This document shows, one piece after another, positions 27,398-35,716 of a DNA stretch of 64,000 nucleotides. The notes under the pieces were generated by a model, which made no database searches, was not told the DNA's origin, and saw only the letters and a program-made list of their open reading frames with translations. Numbering within the stretch: the stretch's first letter is position 1; each line of letters opens with the position of its first letter. Source of the stretch: Silvimonas terrae (GTDB taxonomy: Bacteria; Pseudomonadota; Gammaproteobacteria; Burkholderiales; Chitinibacteraceae); NCBI RefSeq assembly GCF_014202765.1, contig NZ_JACHHN010000002.1, forward strand, positions 496,001 through 560,000, read 5' to 3'. The position numbers and the translations under genes are program-made.

Positions 27398-28088
27398 ATG
27401 AACCAGCTTGTCTCTTCGACAGCCCCGGCGCAGCCGGACCCAATTGCAGCGGCACGTGAACAGCTAACGGCTTTACTTGACGGCCCTGGCCGACTGTTTG
27501 CACTCATTGACGCCGGTCCGGTGCCAGATGCTCGTCAGTTTGTGGTGTGGATGAAGCACTTGCGTGCGGTCTGTCTGTTCGGGCAGCCGCCTGTATGCCG
27601 CAGGCAACGCCCAGTACCGCTTTGAACTCATGGCGCTGGGTCATCCCAAACTCACTGACAGCAAGCTCACCATCGACGGTCAGACCCTGGACTACTTCAA
27701 CCAGCGCCCGTCATGGGAAACCATCACCTGGCCTGGCGATGCACCCGACAAAGCGGGGGGCAGCCTCACCTGGGACATGCTGGACGGCACCCGCCATCGT
27801 GACCGGCAATTCAAGGGCACCTGGGGTTGCATCCGCTTGCTCGACAAGGCCACACTGGAACAGGTGGACCGCGCCAACTGGCACATTGACTGGACGCTGG
27901 AAGACAACATCCACCTGCGTTACGCCCTGCGCACGCAAGCGGGCACCGGCCCGCTGGAACTGCTGCAACTGCGGCACTTCAAACTGCCGGAAAAAATCTT
28001 TTTGACCGGGCGGGAGCCGGCCCCGGTCAAGGCGGCCAGCACTCCGGCATCCACGCCCGCTCAAGCCGATAAAGCGGCCAGACCATGA
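27398..28088 (+). pseudogene. Orphan TssM/IcmF C-terminal-like protein, frameshifted
   Basis: Six bases after vgrG a frame starts at ATG 27398 (MNQLVSSTAPAQP...) and runs to the G-run at 27581-27583. A second frame then gives LYAAGNAQYRFELMALG, IDGQTLDYFNQ, ETITWPGDAP, KGTWGCIRLLDKA and LRHFKLPEKIFL. These are the landmarks of the extreme C-terminus of TssM, the large T6SS membrane-complex protein. Deleting one G would join them into a 229-residue protein reading VCLFGSRLYAAG. The joined protein has no membrane helices, so it cannot replace TssM. It may be a VgrG-linked adaptor or a remnant. The downstream part alone has a GTG start at 27564. It overlaps the next gene by 4 bases (ATGA). Confidence 0.75.
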
Positions 28089-28867
28089 ACAAAACCGAGA
28101 AAGCAAGACAGTTTGAAGCTGCGCGGCAGGCGGCACTGCCAGATGCAGTCAAGGCGGCGATGGCCACCTGGCCGGAATACGGGCGCGGCTACAATCACAG
28201 TTTAGAAAGGCGCACGCAGTGCATGGCCGCGGTTCACCGCATCGCCGCTGCATGGGGCGGTCTCTGCCTGGATAATGAATACACGCGAGCCAAGGACAAG
28301 CTGCGTTGCCGTTGTGCACATGGCCACGAGTTCGAATCCCTTGCGGAAAGTATCCAGCGTGGCTACTGGTGCCGAACCTGTTACGACGACCGGCGCAGGT
28401 TCACCATGGAAGACATGCATGCCCTGGCCAGAAAGCACAACGGCCTGTGTCTGTCTGACACCTATGTCGGCAGTCAGAGCCACCTGCAGTGGCAGTGCGA
28501 AAAGGGCCATATCTGGTTGGCAAAGCCCAATAAAGTCCAGCTTGGTCACTGGTGCAATGCATGCAACCTTGAAAGGCGGCGAATCAAGGCGGCCGAACTG
28601 CAGGCGATTGCGCAAGCGCGTGGCGGGGAGTGCCTGTCTGAGGACCCCATTTTCAGTAGAGTCAATGTGCGGTGGCGCTGCGCCCGTGGTCACGAGTGGG
28701 CCGCATTGGCCGGAACGGTGAGACGGGGAAGCTGGTGCCCGCAGTGCGCCATCCTGGCGCGCATCCACAAGAAAGGCAGCAAAGCCCGCCGCAAATATGA
28801 GGCGTCAGACCGCCATCAGGTCGATGGGGCTGAACTGCTTGCGCAAAAACCGGAAACGCAGGCATGA
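28085..28867 (+). CDS. Protein with three tandem treble-clef-like zinc fingers
   Basis: A 260-residue protein I cannot assign to a named function. After a 40-residue helical start it has three units of about 60 residues (near 59-118, 119-178 and 179-230). Each follows G-x-CLS/CLD, then L/V-x-W/C-x-C-x3-GH-x-W/F, then G-x-WC-x2-C. The C-x3-GH...C-x2-C ligand pattern fits a treble-clef zinc finger like those fused to nucleases or found in DNA-binding proteins. The C-terminus is basic (KKGSKARRKYE). It has no signal peptide or membrane helix. The ATGA overlap with the TssM-like gene makes it the third gene of the vgrG unit, so it could be a T6SS cargo protein, an immunity factor or a hitchhiker. 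Confidence 0.7.
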   Translation: MNKTEKARQFEAARQAALPDAVKAAMATWPEYGRGYNHSLERRTQCMAAVHRIAAAWGGLCLDNEYTRAKDKLRCRCAHGHEFESLAESIQRGYWCRTCYDDRRRFTMEDMHALARKHNGLCLSDTYVGSQSHLQWQCEKGHIWLAKPNKVQLGHWCNACNLERRRIKAAELQAIAQARGGECLSEDPIFSRVNVRWRCARGHEWAALAGTVRRGSWCPQCAILARIHKKGSKARRKYEASDRHQVDGAELLAQKPETQA

Positions 28868-28905
28868 GCGTCACCGCATAACAGACCCATTATCCCCGAT
28901 CAGGC

Positions 28906-28934
28906 TTGACAGTCAATTCCAATATATTGGATGA
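28906..28934 (+). promoter_or_regulatory. Promoter with two palindromes ahead of the XRE-cupin gene
   Basis: TTGACA (28906-28911) is a consensus -35. TTGACAGTCAA (28906-28916) is a perfect inverted repeat, and TCCAATATATTGGA (28918-28931) is a perfect 14-base palindrome lying where the -10 should be. The arrangement suggests autoregulation by the downstream helix-turn-helix protein. The -10 itself is poor (GATGAT at spacing 18). Confidence 0.5.
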
Positions 28935-28962
28935 TTCCTCCATCAAACAGGAGGAATAATCC

Positions 28963-29526
28963 TTGGATATCAACGCACGTCTGGCCGAACGCATCCGCAA
29001 GCTGCGCAAAGATGCCGGTTTGTCGCTGGACGAACTGGCCAGCAAAACCGGCGTCAGCCGCTCCATGATTTCCATGATCGAGCGCAATCAAAGCAGTGCG
29101 ACTGCTACGGTGCTGGAGCGTCTGGCCTCCGGCCTGGGGCTGACGCTGGCCGATCTGTTTGCCGCAGATACCGCCGCAGATACCGCCGCAGAGCCCCTCT
29201 TGCGCCGCGCCGGGCAAACCGTCTGGCGTGATCCGCAATCCGGCTATATCCGCCGCAATCTCTCGCCCGCAGCCGCGCATGCGGCCTTGCAACTGGTAGA
29301 GGTGGTTTTTCCGGGCGGCGCGCGCATTGCCTATGAAACCGGGCTGCGTCAGGCGGTGGTACACCAGCAAATCTGGTTGCTGAGCGGGCAGATGCACATC
29401 AGCGTGGGCGAGCAGGTTTATCAGCTTCATGAGGGGGATTGCCTGGCGTTTGAACTCAATAGCCAGACCGCGTTTTACAACCCCACCCAGGACGACGCCC
29501 GCTATCTCGTCGCCATTTACAACTAA
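28963..29526 (+). CDS. XRE-family regulator with C-terminal cupin domain
   Basis: A 187-residue transcription factor. Residues about 7-62 are an XRE helix-turn-helix (IRKLRKDAGLSLDELASKTGVSRSMISMIERNQSS). Residues about 105-187 are a cupin barrel (GLRQAVVHQQIWLLSGQMHISVGEQVYQLHEGDCLAF), which senses a small ligand in this family. The linker contains an AADT repeat from a 12-base tandem duplication. The start is TTG at 28963, supported by AGGAGG 8 bases upstream and by the family N-terminus. The downstream GNAT gene begins 22 bases after its stop, so the pair is probably one operon, repressed through the palindromes just upstream. Confidence 0.9.
   Translation: MDINARLAERIRKLRKDAGLSLDELASKTGVSRSMISMIERNQSSATATVLERLASGLGLTLADLFAADTAADTAAEPLLRRAGQTVWRDPQSGYIRRNLSPAAAHAALQLVEVVFPGGARIAYETGLRQAVVHQQIWLLSGQMHISVGEQVYQLHEGDCLAFELNSQTAFYNPTQDDARYLVAIYN
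29161..29193 (+). repeat. 12-base tandem repeat inside the XRE-cupin gene
   Basis: GCCGCAGATACC occurs twice exactly (29161-29172, 29173-29184) and then as a partial third copy (29185-29193). In frame it encodes AADT-AADT-AAE in the linker between the helix-turn-helix and cupin domains. It could vary in copy number by replication slippage without breaking the frame. Confidence 0.85.
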
Positions 29527-29548
29527 AACAGACCAACCCGGAGTTTGC

Positions 29549-30073
29549 ATGTCCAGTCACTTCACCGTGGAGCGCGTTGCGCATTTATCCTCCAATATCC
29601 TGGAAGACCTTGCGCATATCCTGCACGCTTGCGTCGAAAACGGCGCGTCGGTCAGTTTCATGCTGCCGTTTTCACCTGCGCGGGCCCAAGGCTTCTGGCA
29701 AGCCATGGCCGGGGAAGTCGCCAATGGCAACCGGATTTTTCTGGTCGCGCGTGATGAGGATGGTCGCGTGGTCGGGACAGTACACGCCATCCTCAATCTG
29801 CCAGAAAACCAGCCGCACCGCGCGGATGTTGCCAAGCTGCTGGTGCACCCTGCGGCCCGCAAAGGCGGGATCGGGGCGGCGCTGATGCGTGAGCTGGTCA
29901 AGTCTTGCGCGGCCGCTGGCAAAACGCTGCTGGTGCTCGACACCGTCACCGGTGGCGCGGCAGAGCGGTTATACGCGCGCGAAGGCTGGACTGAATGCGG
30001 CAAGATTCCTGGCTTTGCCTTGATGCCGGATGGCGAGTTGTGCGGCACTACGGTGTTCTATAAGACGATCTGA
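29549..30073 (+). CDS. GNAT-family N-acetyltransferase
   Basis: A 174-residue acetyl-CoA-dependent acyltransferase. Motif A is KLLVHPAARKGGIGAALMRELV (residues about 100-121), whose RKGGIG segment binds the CoA pyrophosphate. The earlier strand RIFLVARDEDGRVVGTVHAI and the C-terminal LYAREGWTECGKIPGFAL complete the fold. Its substrate is unknown. ATG at 29549 has GGAG 6 bases upstream. It directly follows the XRE-cupin regulator, a common pairing in which the regulator controls the enzyme that modifies its own ligand; that link is inference. Confidence 0.88.
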   Translation: MSSHFTVERVAHLSSNILEDLAHILHACVENGASVSFMLPFSPARAQGFWQAMAGEVANGNRIFLVARDEDGRVVGTVHAILNLPENQPHRADVAKLLVHPAARKGGIGAALMRELVKSCAAAGKTLLVLDTVTGGAAERLYAREGWTECGKIPGFALMPDGELCGTTVFYKTI

Positions 30074-30104
30074 ACACGCGTTTTTGCTGGATGCCGCGCT
30101 AGAC

Positions 30105-30512
30105 TCAATGATCCGCGCGTGATCTGCCCGTCCATTGTCCCACCGGGTGTCCGGCCAGCGATGCGGCAAAGACATCCGTGTGGTGCTGCCCAATGGTTTC
30201 CTCACACCGCGCCAGTTCTGCCTGTTGATCGGCCGAGAGCGGGCCTTGCCGCTGCATGAACAAGAGTGATTCATACAGTCGCAAATGCGTGTCGTAGTCC
30301 GACAGCATATGGATTTCGTCTTTCACGGTGCCTGGCTTGAACACGGCCTCCAGCCGCCAGACGATGTCATCCAGCCGCAGGCCATCGGCCAGCAACTCCA
30401 CTGCCAGATCACTCAACGCCCAGCGCTCCGGCAAGTGTTGTGCTTCCAGCGCCTGCACCAGCGGTGATTGCTGTCCGGCTTCTGCCGGTTTGATCATTTG
30501 TTTCTGCGCCAT
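30105..30512 (-). CDS. Hypothetical protein, 135 residues
   Basis: A soluble protein of 135 residues with no signal peptide or membrane helix. I do not recognise a family. The chain is mainly helical by composition, with LSDLAVELLADGLRLDDIVWRLEAVF near residue 35 and an acidic C-terminal half. ATG at 30512 is strongly supported by AGGAGG 6 bases upstream, so it is likely a real gene. It lies 101 bases downstream of the EgtB-EgtD fusion gene on the same strand and may be cotranscribed with it. Confidence 0.7.
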   Translation of the reverse strand: MAQKQMIKPAEAGQQSPLVQALEAQHLPERWALSDLAVELLADGLRLDDIVWRLEAVFKPGTVKDEIHMLSDYDTHLRLYESLLFMQRQGPLSADQQAELARCEETIGQHHTDVFAASLAGHPVGQWTGRSRADH

Positions 30513-30613
30513 GTGCCAGCCTCCTGGGTGTTTCTGCCAGTATGACCAGCAACAGAGAGCAGGGGATGCGGCAAGGTGCGCATCCGCCTGCCAGAATCGG
30601 CTGACGCTAACGG

Positions 30614-32794
30614 TCATTGAGAGGTACGGTTGAGCGGTACGGCGCGCAGATTGAAAACGGCAAAATGCGGCGCCGGGCTCACCCAGTGATGCGCGACTTG
30701 CCAGCCAGCCGCACTGGCCAGCGCGGTAAAGGCGGGCAGGGTGAACTTGTAGGAGTTCTCGGTATGCAGTCGCTCACCTGCCTTGAAGGCAAACGTGTGG
30801 CCGGCGGCATTCACCAGTTGATCGATGCGGCTGACCAGGTGCATTTCCATGCGGCTTTCCTGCGGGTTCCACAATGCCAGGTGCTCAAAGGCGTCCAGAT
30901 TGAAGTCGCCACCCAGTTCCCGGTTGATGCGGACCAGCACGTTTTTGTTGAAGCGCTCCGTCACTCCTTGCCGATCGTTGTAGGCGGCATGCAGCGTAGG
31001 CTCGTCTTTGGCCATATCCGCCCCCACGACAAGCAGCGCGCCGTTGCCCAGCAGCCGATGCACCTGGCGCAAGAAGGCCACGGCCTGTTGCGGGTTGAAG
31101 TTGCCGATGGTGGAGCCCGGAAAAAAGCCCACCTTGTTGCAAGCGCGTACCGCAGAGGGCAGCGCCAGGGCGCGGGTAAAGTCATCGACCAGCGGGGCCA
31201 GCGCCAGGCGCGGGTAGGCCCGGGCCATGCGCGCGGTGGCGCTTTGCAGGGCGTCTTCACTGATATCAATGGGGACGTAGGTGCTGACCTGTGGCGCGGC
31301 ATCCAGCAACAGGCGGATTTTATGGCTGGCGCCGCTACCAAACTCCACCAGTGCTGCATCCGGCGGGATATCTGCGGCAATCTCGCGCGCAATGGTTTCC
31401 AGTAACGCGGTTTCCGTGCGGGTCAGGTAGTACTCGGGCGTGTGGCAGATAGCCTCAAACAACTCGGAGCCGGCCGCATCGTAAAAATATTTGGGCGAGA
31501 GGTTTTTCTCCCGCGCCGACAATCCGGCAATCACGTCAGCGGCAAAACTGTCCTCGCTCTCTACCGTGCCCGCGCCCACATCGCGGGCCAAGCGCAGGCT
31601 GGAGAACATCCAGCGCTGTTCGGGCCGGAAAAAATTGCGGTAACTGCTGCGCGCATGGCCGGTTGGGGTGATTGCCGCGCCGCCGCGCAAGGTCATCTGG
31701 CTGACCATGAATTTACCGTTGTATTCACCCACGGCGGTCCGTTGCGGTTTGAAACCGGGATAGGGGCTGTAGGCGCTCTGCGTCCATTGCCAGGCCACAT
31801 CGTCGCATTGCTCCAGCACGCCAGTACTGGCGGCGAACTCCCATTCGGCTTCGGTGGGCAGACGGGCTTCGGCCCAGTCGGCAAAGGCGGCCGCTTCGTA
31901 GTAGCTGACATGCTGTACCGGCGCATCCAGATTCACCGGCCGCAGGCCAGCCAGCGTCATCTGGCACCACACCCCGTCAACGTGTTCCCAATACAACGGC
32001 GCCTGCCAGCGTTCGGCCTGCACCAGGGTCCAGCCATCAGACAACCAGTACAGCGGACGGTTGTAGCCGCCGTCTTCCATAAAGGCTAGCCACTCGCCAT
32101 TGGTCACCAGCCGGTCGCTGATTTCATAGGGTTGCAGCCAGACCGGATGACGGGGTAGCTCATTGTCAAAACAGAAGCCACCCTGGGCGCCGATCTCCAC
32201 CTTGCCGCCGGCCAGACGCTGAAAATGCCCACGCCGACCGGCATGCGGCAATAACCATTGCTCGTCATAGGCCGGTTTAAGGCGGGAGCGTGAGAAAAGG
32301 TTCAGCACATCCATCAGGATCAGCTCCTGATGCTGTTCTTCATGCGCCAGTCCCAGCAAGACCAGTTCGGCCAGGTCTGCAGCCTGTTCGGACTGCAACA
32401 ACTGCGTCATGAATTCATCGACATGACCACGATAGGCCAGCACTTCTTCCAGCAAGGGTCGCGTCAACAGGCCACGTTGCGGGCGCGGGTGACGGTCACC
32501 CAGGGCTTCGTAATAGGAGTTGAACAGGTAGCTGTAGTCCGGATCGAACGTTTCATAGTCCGGACAGTGCGGTTTAAGCAGGAAGGTTTCAAAAAACCAG
32601 GTGACGTGCGCCAGATGCCATTTGGTGGGACTGGCATCCGGCATGGCTTGCACCACCATGTCTTCTGCATCCAGCCGCGCGGCCAGCGCCAGGGTGGTTG
32701 CGCGCACTTCAAGATACCGCCGGGAAAGGTCACCGATCTCTACGGCTTCTTCCGGCATGGCGCGGGGCGCACTCATATCGTTCAGAAATCCCAT
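30614..32794 (-). CDS. EgtB-EgtD fusion: sulfoxide synthase plus histidine trimethyltransferase
   Basis: One 726-residue chain carrying two ergothioneine-pathway activities. Residues 1-405 are EgtB-like, a non-heme iron enzyme joining a thiol to hercynine. The iron ligands are visible as WHLAH (H60) and HEEQHQE (H151, H155), followed by the FGE-sulfatase-like part with LPTEAEWEFAA and YRNFFRPEQRWMFSSLRLAR. Residues about 416-726 are EgtD-like, which trimethylates histidine with SAM; PKYFYDAAGSELFEAICHTPEYYLTRTE, ALVEFGSGASHKI and FFPGSTIGNF are diagnostic. The linker is about ten residues. Fungal Egt1 has the same two parts in the opposite order. No egtA, C or E is nearby. ATG at 32794 is preceded by AAAGGTGCAGAG. 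Confidence 0.92.
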   Translation of the reverse strand: MGFLNDMSAPRAMPEEAVEIGDLSRRYLEVRATTLALAARLDAEDMVVQAMPDASPTKWHLAHVTWFFETFLLKPHCPDYETFDPDYSYLFNSYYEALGDRHPRPQRGLLTRPLLEEVLAYRGHVDEFMTQLLQSEQAADLAELVLLGLAHEEQHQELILMDVLNLFSRSRLKPAYDEQWLLPHAGRRGHFQRLAGGKVEIGAQGGFCFDNELPRHPVWLQPYEISDRLVTNGEWLAFMEDGGYNRPLYWLSDGWTLVQAERWQAPLYWEHVDGVWCQMTLAGLRPVNLDAPVQHVSYYEAAAFADWAEARLPTEAEWEFAASTGVLEQCDDVAWQWTQSAYSPYPGFKPQRTAVGEYNGKFMVSQMTLRGGAAITPTGHARSSYRNFFRPEQRWMFSSLRLARDVGAGTVESEDSFAADVIAGLSAREKNLSPKYFYDAAGSELFEAICHTPEYYLTRTETALLETIAREIAADIPPDAALVEFGSGASHKIRLLLDAAPQVSTYVPIDISEDALQSATARMARAYPRLALAPLVDDFTRALALPSAVRACNKVGFFPGSTIGNFNPQQAVAFLRQVHRLLGNGALLVVGADMAKDEPTLHAAYNDRQGVTERFNKNVLVRINRELGGDFNLDAFEHLALWNPQESRMEMHLVSRIDQLVNAAGHTFAFKAGERLHTENSYKFTLPAFTALASAAGWQVAHHWVSPAPHFAVFNLRAVPLNRTSQ

Positions 32795-32933
32795 CTCTGC
32801 ACCTTTGCTGTTTAACGTGGGGCAATGCCGACTCAGCTTAGGGTATAGACATTACAACGGCATCAGAGGTGGGCTGATTGTCATGTAGGACCGCCTGTCC
32901 GCCCGCACGAGGCCAGCCAGGCCTCAGCGCGTA

Positions 32934-33227
32934 CTACAGGTGGAACGCATGTTTGGCGCGGATTTTATGGGTTTCCCCGGCCACTTGAAACTCGATGTCA
33001 CGCAGGGCAAAGCGGGTCATGACCGCTTCAATGGTTTCGCGCTGCGGCTTTTCGCCAAGCGGAAAATCCACAATTCGCCGCAGGGCGATGTCTTCCGGGA
33101 ATTCGTTCTGGATCACGGCTTCCAGCACCAGGGAGTCCACCCGGGTCCAGGGCAGGTCAGTGCCAAAATCATAGTAAAACGTCTTTTCGCCATGCCAGGT
33201 TTGATAGCGGATCTGGAAATGATTCAT
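32934..33227 (-). CDS. Hypothetical protein, 97 residues
   Basis: A small soluble protein without signal peptide or membrane helix; I do not recognise it. It reads as alternating beta strands and one helix (MNHFQIRYQTWHGEKTFYY..., ETIEAVMTRFALRDIEF). GAGGGTG lies 4-10 bases before the ATG, supporting it as a gene. It lies 139 bases upstream of the EgtB-EgtD fusion on the same strand, and a 180-base gap separates it from the next exported protein. Confidence 0.6.
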   Translation of the reverse strand: MNHFQIRYQTWHGEKTFYYDFGTDLPWTRVDSLVLEAVIQNEFPEDIALRRIVDFPLGEKPQRETIEAVMTRFALRDIEFQVAGETHKIRAKHAFHL

Positions 33228-33409
33228 TGATCACCCTCTGGATAAACAGCGCGCCATAATTTCATACGAAAGCAAAAACGAGAAGACAAGCCAGAACGCA
33301 AAGTGTTCTACCGCACAGCATCGACAAACGGCATGACATGCGAATGACAATCCGCCGGCAACTGTAAAACAGGTGCCGGGCAGATCAACGGTCAACAGGG
33401 AATGGCAGA

Positions 33410-33745
33410 TTATTGCTGAGGGGCGGGCGGCGTGAGTGCTTCGTCTACGTAATGGACATAGACGTAGAAAATACCGGATTTCACATCGCCCTCATGCCGG
33501 CTGCAGGCATTGGCCCAGGCTTCTGAATCCGGGTGTTCTTTGCAGAACTGCGAAGCCTGTTCCATGAACTGGGCCAGTTGTTCCTGGCTGATGCCATGGC
33601 GCGGGGCATCGACGTGGATATACGCATTGAGTTCGACCAGACACGTCAACGGTGCCTGATCACAGGCATTCAGACGATCCACGTAGGGCCCGGCAAATAC
33701 CGGAGCCGCAAGTAACAACAGAAGGGTGCAGAGAAGTGCTTTCAT
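33410..33745 (-). CDS. Small exported protein of unknown function
   Basis: A 111-residue protein with a clear Sec signal peptide (MKALLCTLLLLLAAPVFA|GP). The mature part has four cysteines (ACDQAPLTC near residues 28-34, FCKEHP, and NACSRH), which could form two disulfides in the periplasm. I do not recognise the family. The start at 33745 is chosen because the signal peptide begins there; a longer in-frame extension would overlap the upstream hydrolase gene. It lies just downstream of that hydrolase on the same strand. Confidence 0.65.
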   Translation of the reverse strand: MKALLCTLLLLLAAPVFAGPYVDRLNACDQAPLTCLVELNAYIHVDAPRHGISQEQLAQFMEQASQFCKEHPDSEAWANACSRHEGDVKSGIFYVYVHYVDEALTPPAPQQ

Positions 33746-33815
33746 TGCCGATAGAGACGAGCCAGAACCGGACGCCAGCATAGCACGCCAAACCCGCTCT
33801 GGCGGCGCGTTCCCG

Positions 33816-34604
33816 CTAATATCCCGCCTCGTGCACAACGCCCGTGACCGCATCGACCACGGCCTGCGGTTGCTCTTGCTGGATGTAATGCCCTGAGTTG
33901 ACCGATTGCACCTGGCCCGCGCCGGTCAGCACCAGCCAGCCGGCTTCTTCCTGATGGATCTGCGCTTCAAACCCACCTTGTTCGAGCAGGTCAAAGCGCG
34001 TGCGCACCAGCACGCGCACCGGTTTGCCCAGCGGGACCGCGCCTGCAAAACGGGCAAGACATTGATCCTGATCGTCAAACTCCGGCCGCATGGCCGGTGT
34101 GAAGACGGCGGCCCGCATGCCCTTGAGCAATGCGGCCTGCGCGCCGGCCTGATTTTGCATATTGCGCCAGTGATCCGGATGGGTGGCGTCCACCAGCACC
34201 AGTCCGGCCACTTCATCCGGATAAAGGCGCGCATAGGCGTACTGGTACAGACCGCCGATGGAGTGCCCCACCAGCACATACGGCGGCGAGACGCCGGCTG
34301 CGTGCAATAGTTGATGCAGTTCCACGGCAATGGTGCAGGGGTCACGCGGGCCCGGTTTGCTCTGGCTGGCACCATAACCCGGCCGGTCATAGGCAAACAC
34401 CGGGTAGTGCGCCGCCAGCGCAGCAAATACGGTCGCCCAGGCGTTGCGATCGTCCCCCAGTCCAGACTGCAGCACCACCACCGGCTGCCCCTTGCCCGAC
34501 AGGGACCAGGCCACTTTGCTGCCGTCCACCACGCTCGATTGCCCGTGATCCGGCACGGTTGAACACGCGGTCAGGGCAAACGCCAGCAAGATCGTGCGCA
34601 GCAT
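33816..34604 (-). CDS. Lipoprotein alpha/beta hydrolase
   Basis: A 262-residue hydrolase anchored to a membrane by lipid. The N-terminus MLRTILLAFALTAC ends in the lipobox LTAC, with Cys14 as the lipidation site. The catalytic serine is in YVLVGHSIGGLYQYAYAR. LVLVDATHPDHW follows the nucleophile, and NSGHYIQQEQP carries the catalytic histidine. The oxyanion-hole region is QSGLGDDRNAW. The substrate is unknown. It is divergent from another alpha/beta hydrolase gene across about 200 bases. Confidence 0.85.
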   Translation of the reverse strand: MLRTILLAFALTACSTVPDHGQSSVVDGSKVAWSLSGKGQPVVVLQSGLGDDRNAWATVFAALAAHYPVFAYDRPGYGASQSKPGPRDPCTIAVELHQLLHAAGVSPPYVLVGHSIGGLYQYAYARLYPDEVAGLVLVDATHPDHWRNMQNQAGAQAALLKGMRAAVFTPAMRPEFDDQDQCLARFAGAVPLGKPVRVLVRTRFDLLEQGGFEAQIHQEEAGWLVLTGAGQVQSVNSGHYIQQEQPQAVVDAVTGVVHEAGY

Positions 34605-34800
34605 GCTAAAGCTCCAGTCAGGGCGAACACAGCCAGTATCGGTGGCTTGGGTGAAAGCGCCATGAAATCCGCTGTGACCCGAATCACCGAGGCCCTACTC
34701 ACCCGAATGGGCGAGGGGCTGACACGCCAGCCTATGGAGGCTGGACCAACGCACCCGCCGTATCGTGGCAACACGCAATACCACAACCCAGGAGAAACCC

Positions 34801-35646
34801 ATGCAAGACCATAAGCAAGTTGCAGGCAGCTTTGTGACCACCCAGGATGGCGCACAGATTTTCTACAAAGACTGGGGCGTGGGTCAGCCCGTCGTGTTCT
34901 CCCACGGCTGGCCGCTGTGTGCAGACGCATGGGACCCGCAAATGCTGTTCCTGCTGCAGCGTGGCTATCGCGTGATTGCGCATGATCGCCGGGGTCATGG
35001 TCGTTCTTCGCAAACCGCCAATGGCAATGACATGGATACCTACGCCGACGACCTGGCCGCCGTGCTGGACGCGCTGGATCTGAAAAATGCCGTGCTGGTG
35101 GGGCACTCCACCGGGGGCGGCGAAGTGGCGCACTACATCGGTCGCCATGGCAGCAAGCGCGTGGCCAAAGCGGTACTGATCGGCGCCGTGCCGCCGGTCA
35201 TGTTGCAGTCCGCCACCAACCCGGAGGGCACGCCACTGTCCGCGTTTGATGGCCTGCGCGCTGGCGTCGCTGCCAATCGCGCCCAGTTATACAAAGACCT
35301 GGCTGTGCCGTTCTTTGGCTTTAACCGGGAAGGGGCCAAGGTGTCACAAGGTCTGATTGACGAGTTTGTCCGCGAAGGCATGGCGGGCTCCGTGCTGGGC
35401 CACTATCTGTGCATTCGCGAGTTCTCTGAAGTGGATTACACCGAAGACCTGAAACGCATCGATATCCCGACGCTGATTTTGCATGGCGACGACGACCAGA
35501 TCGTGCCGATTGCCGCTGCCGCACAAAAGTCCGCCAAGCTGGTCAAGGACGCCACCTTGAAGGTTTACCCCGGCGCATCGCACGGCATGTGCGCAACCGA
35601 AGCCGACAAGGTCAACGCGGATTTGCTGGCGTTCATCAAGGGCTGA
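34801..35646 (+). CDS. Alpha/beta hydrolase, non-heme chloroperoxidase type
   Basis: A cytoplasmic hydrolase of 281 residues in the cofactor-free haloperoxidase/esterase group. The oxyanion segment is [15 protein letters not shown]. The catalytic serine is S103 in [15 protein letters not shown]. The acid lies in [12 protein letters not shown] and the histidine in [16 protein letters not shown]. Such enzymes hydrolyse esters and can form peracids; haloperoxidation is a side activity. ATG at 34801 is chosen for AGGAG 7 bases upstream, over an in-frame start at 34765. A strong terminator follows. Confidence 0.92.
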   Translation: MQDHKQVAGSFVTTQDGAQIFYKDWGVGQPVVFSHGWPLCADAWDPQMLFLLQRGYRVIAHDRRGHGRSSQTANGNDMDTYADDLAAVLDALDLKNAVLVGHSTGGGEVAHYIGRHGSKRVAKAVLIGAVPPVMLQSATNPEGTPLSAFDGLRAGVAANRAQLYKDLAVPFFGFNREGAKVSQGLIDEFVREGMAGSVLGHYLCIREFSEVDYTEDLKRIDIPTLILHGDDDQIVPIAAAAQKSAKLVKDATLKVYPGASHGMCATEADKVNADLLAFIKG

Positions 35647-35682
35647 TCCCGGCGCGGATCAGGCGGAAGGATCAGGCTGAAC

Positions 35683-35716
35683 AAAAGAAAAACCGGGTTT
35701 GCCCGGTTTTTCTTTT
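35683..35716. terminator. Bidirectional terminator between convergent genes
   Basis: AAAAGAAAAACCGGG (35683-35697) pairs perfectly with CCCGGTTTTTCTTTT (35702-35716) around a TTTG loop. T-runs on both strands allow it to end both the chloroperoxidase-type hydrolase gene and the convergent amidohydrolase gene, whose stop codon abuts it. Confidence 0.93.

Noticed and set aside
27398-28088. Programmed frameshift in the TssM-like gene
   Set aside because: The break is at a plain GGG run with no slippery heptamer or stop codon arrangement, so a read error or mutation is more likely.
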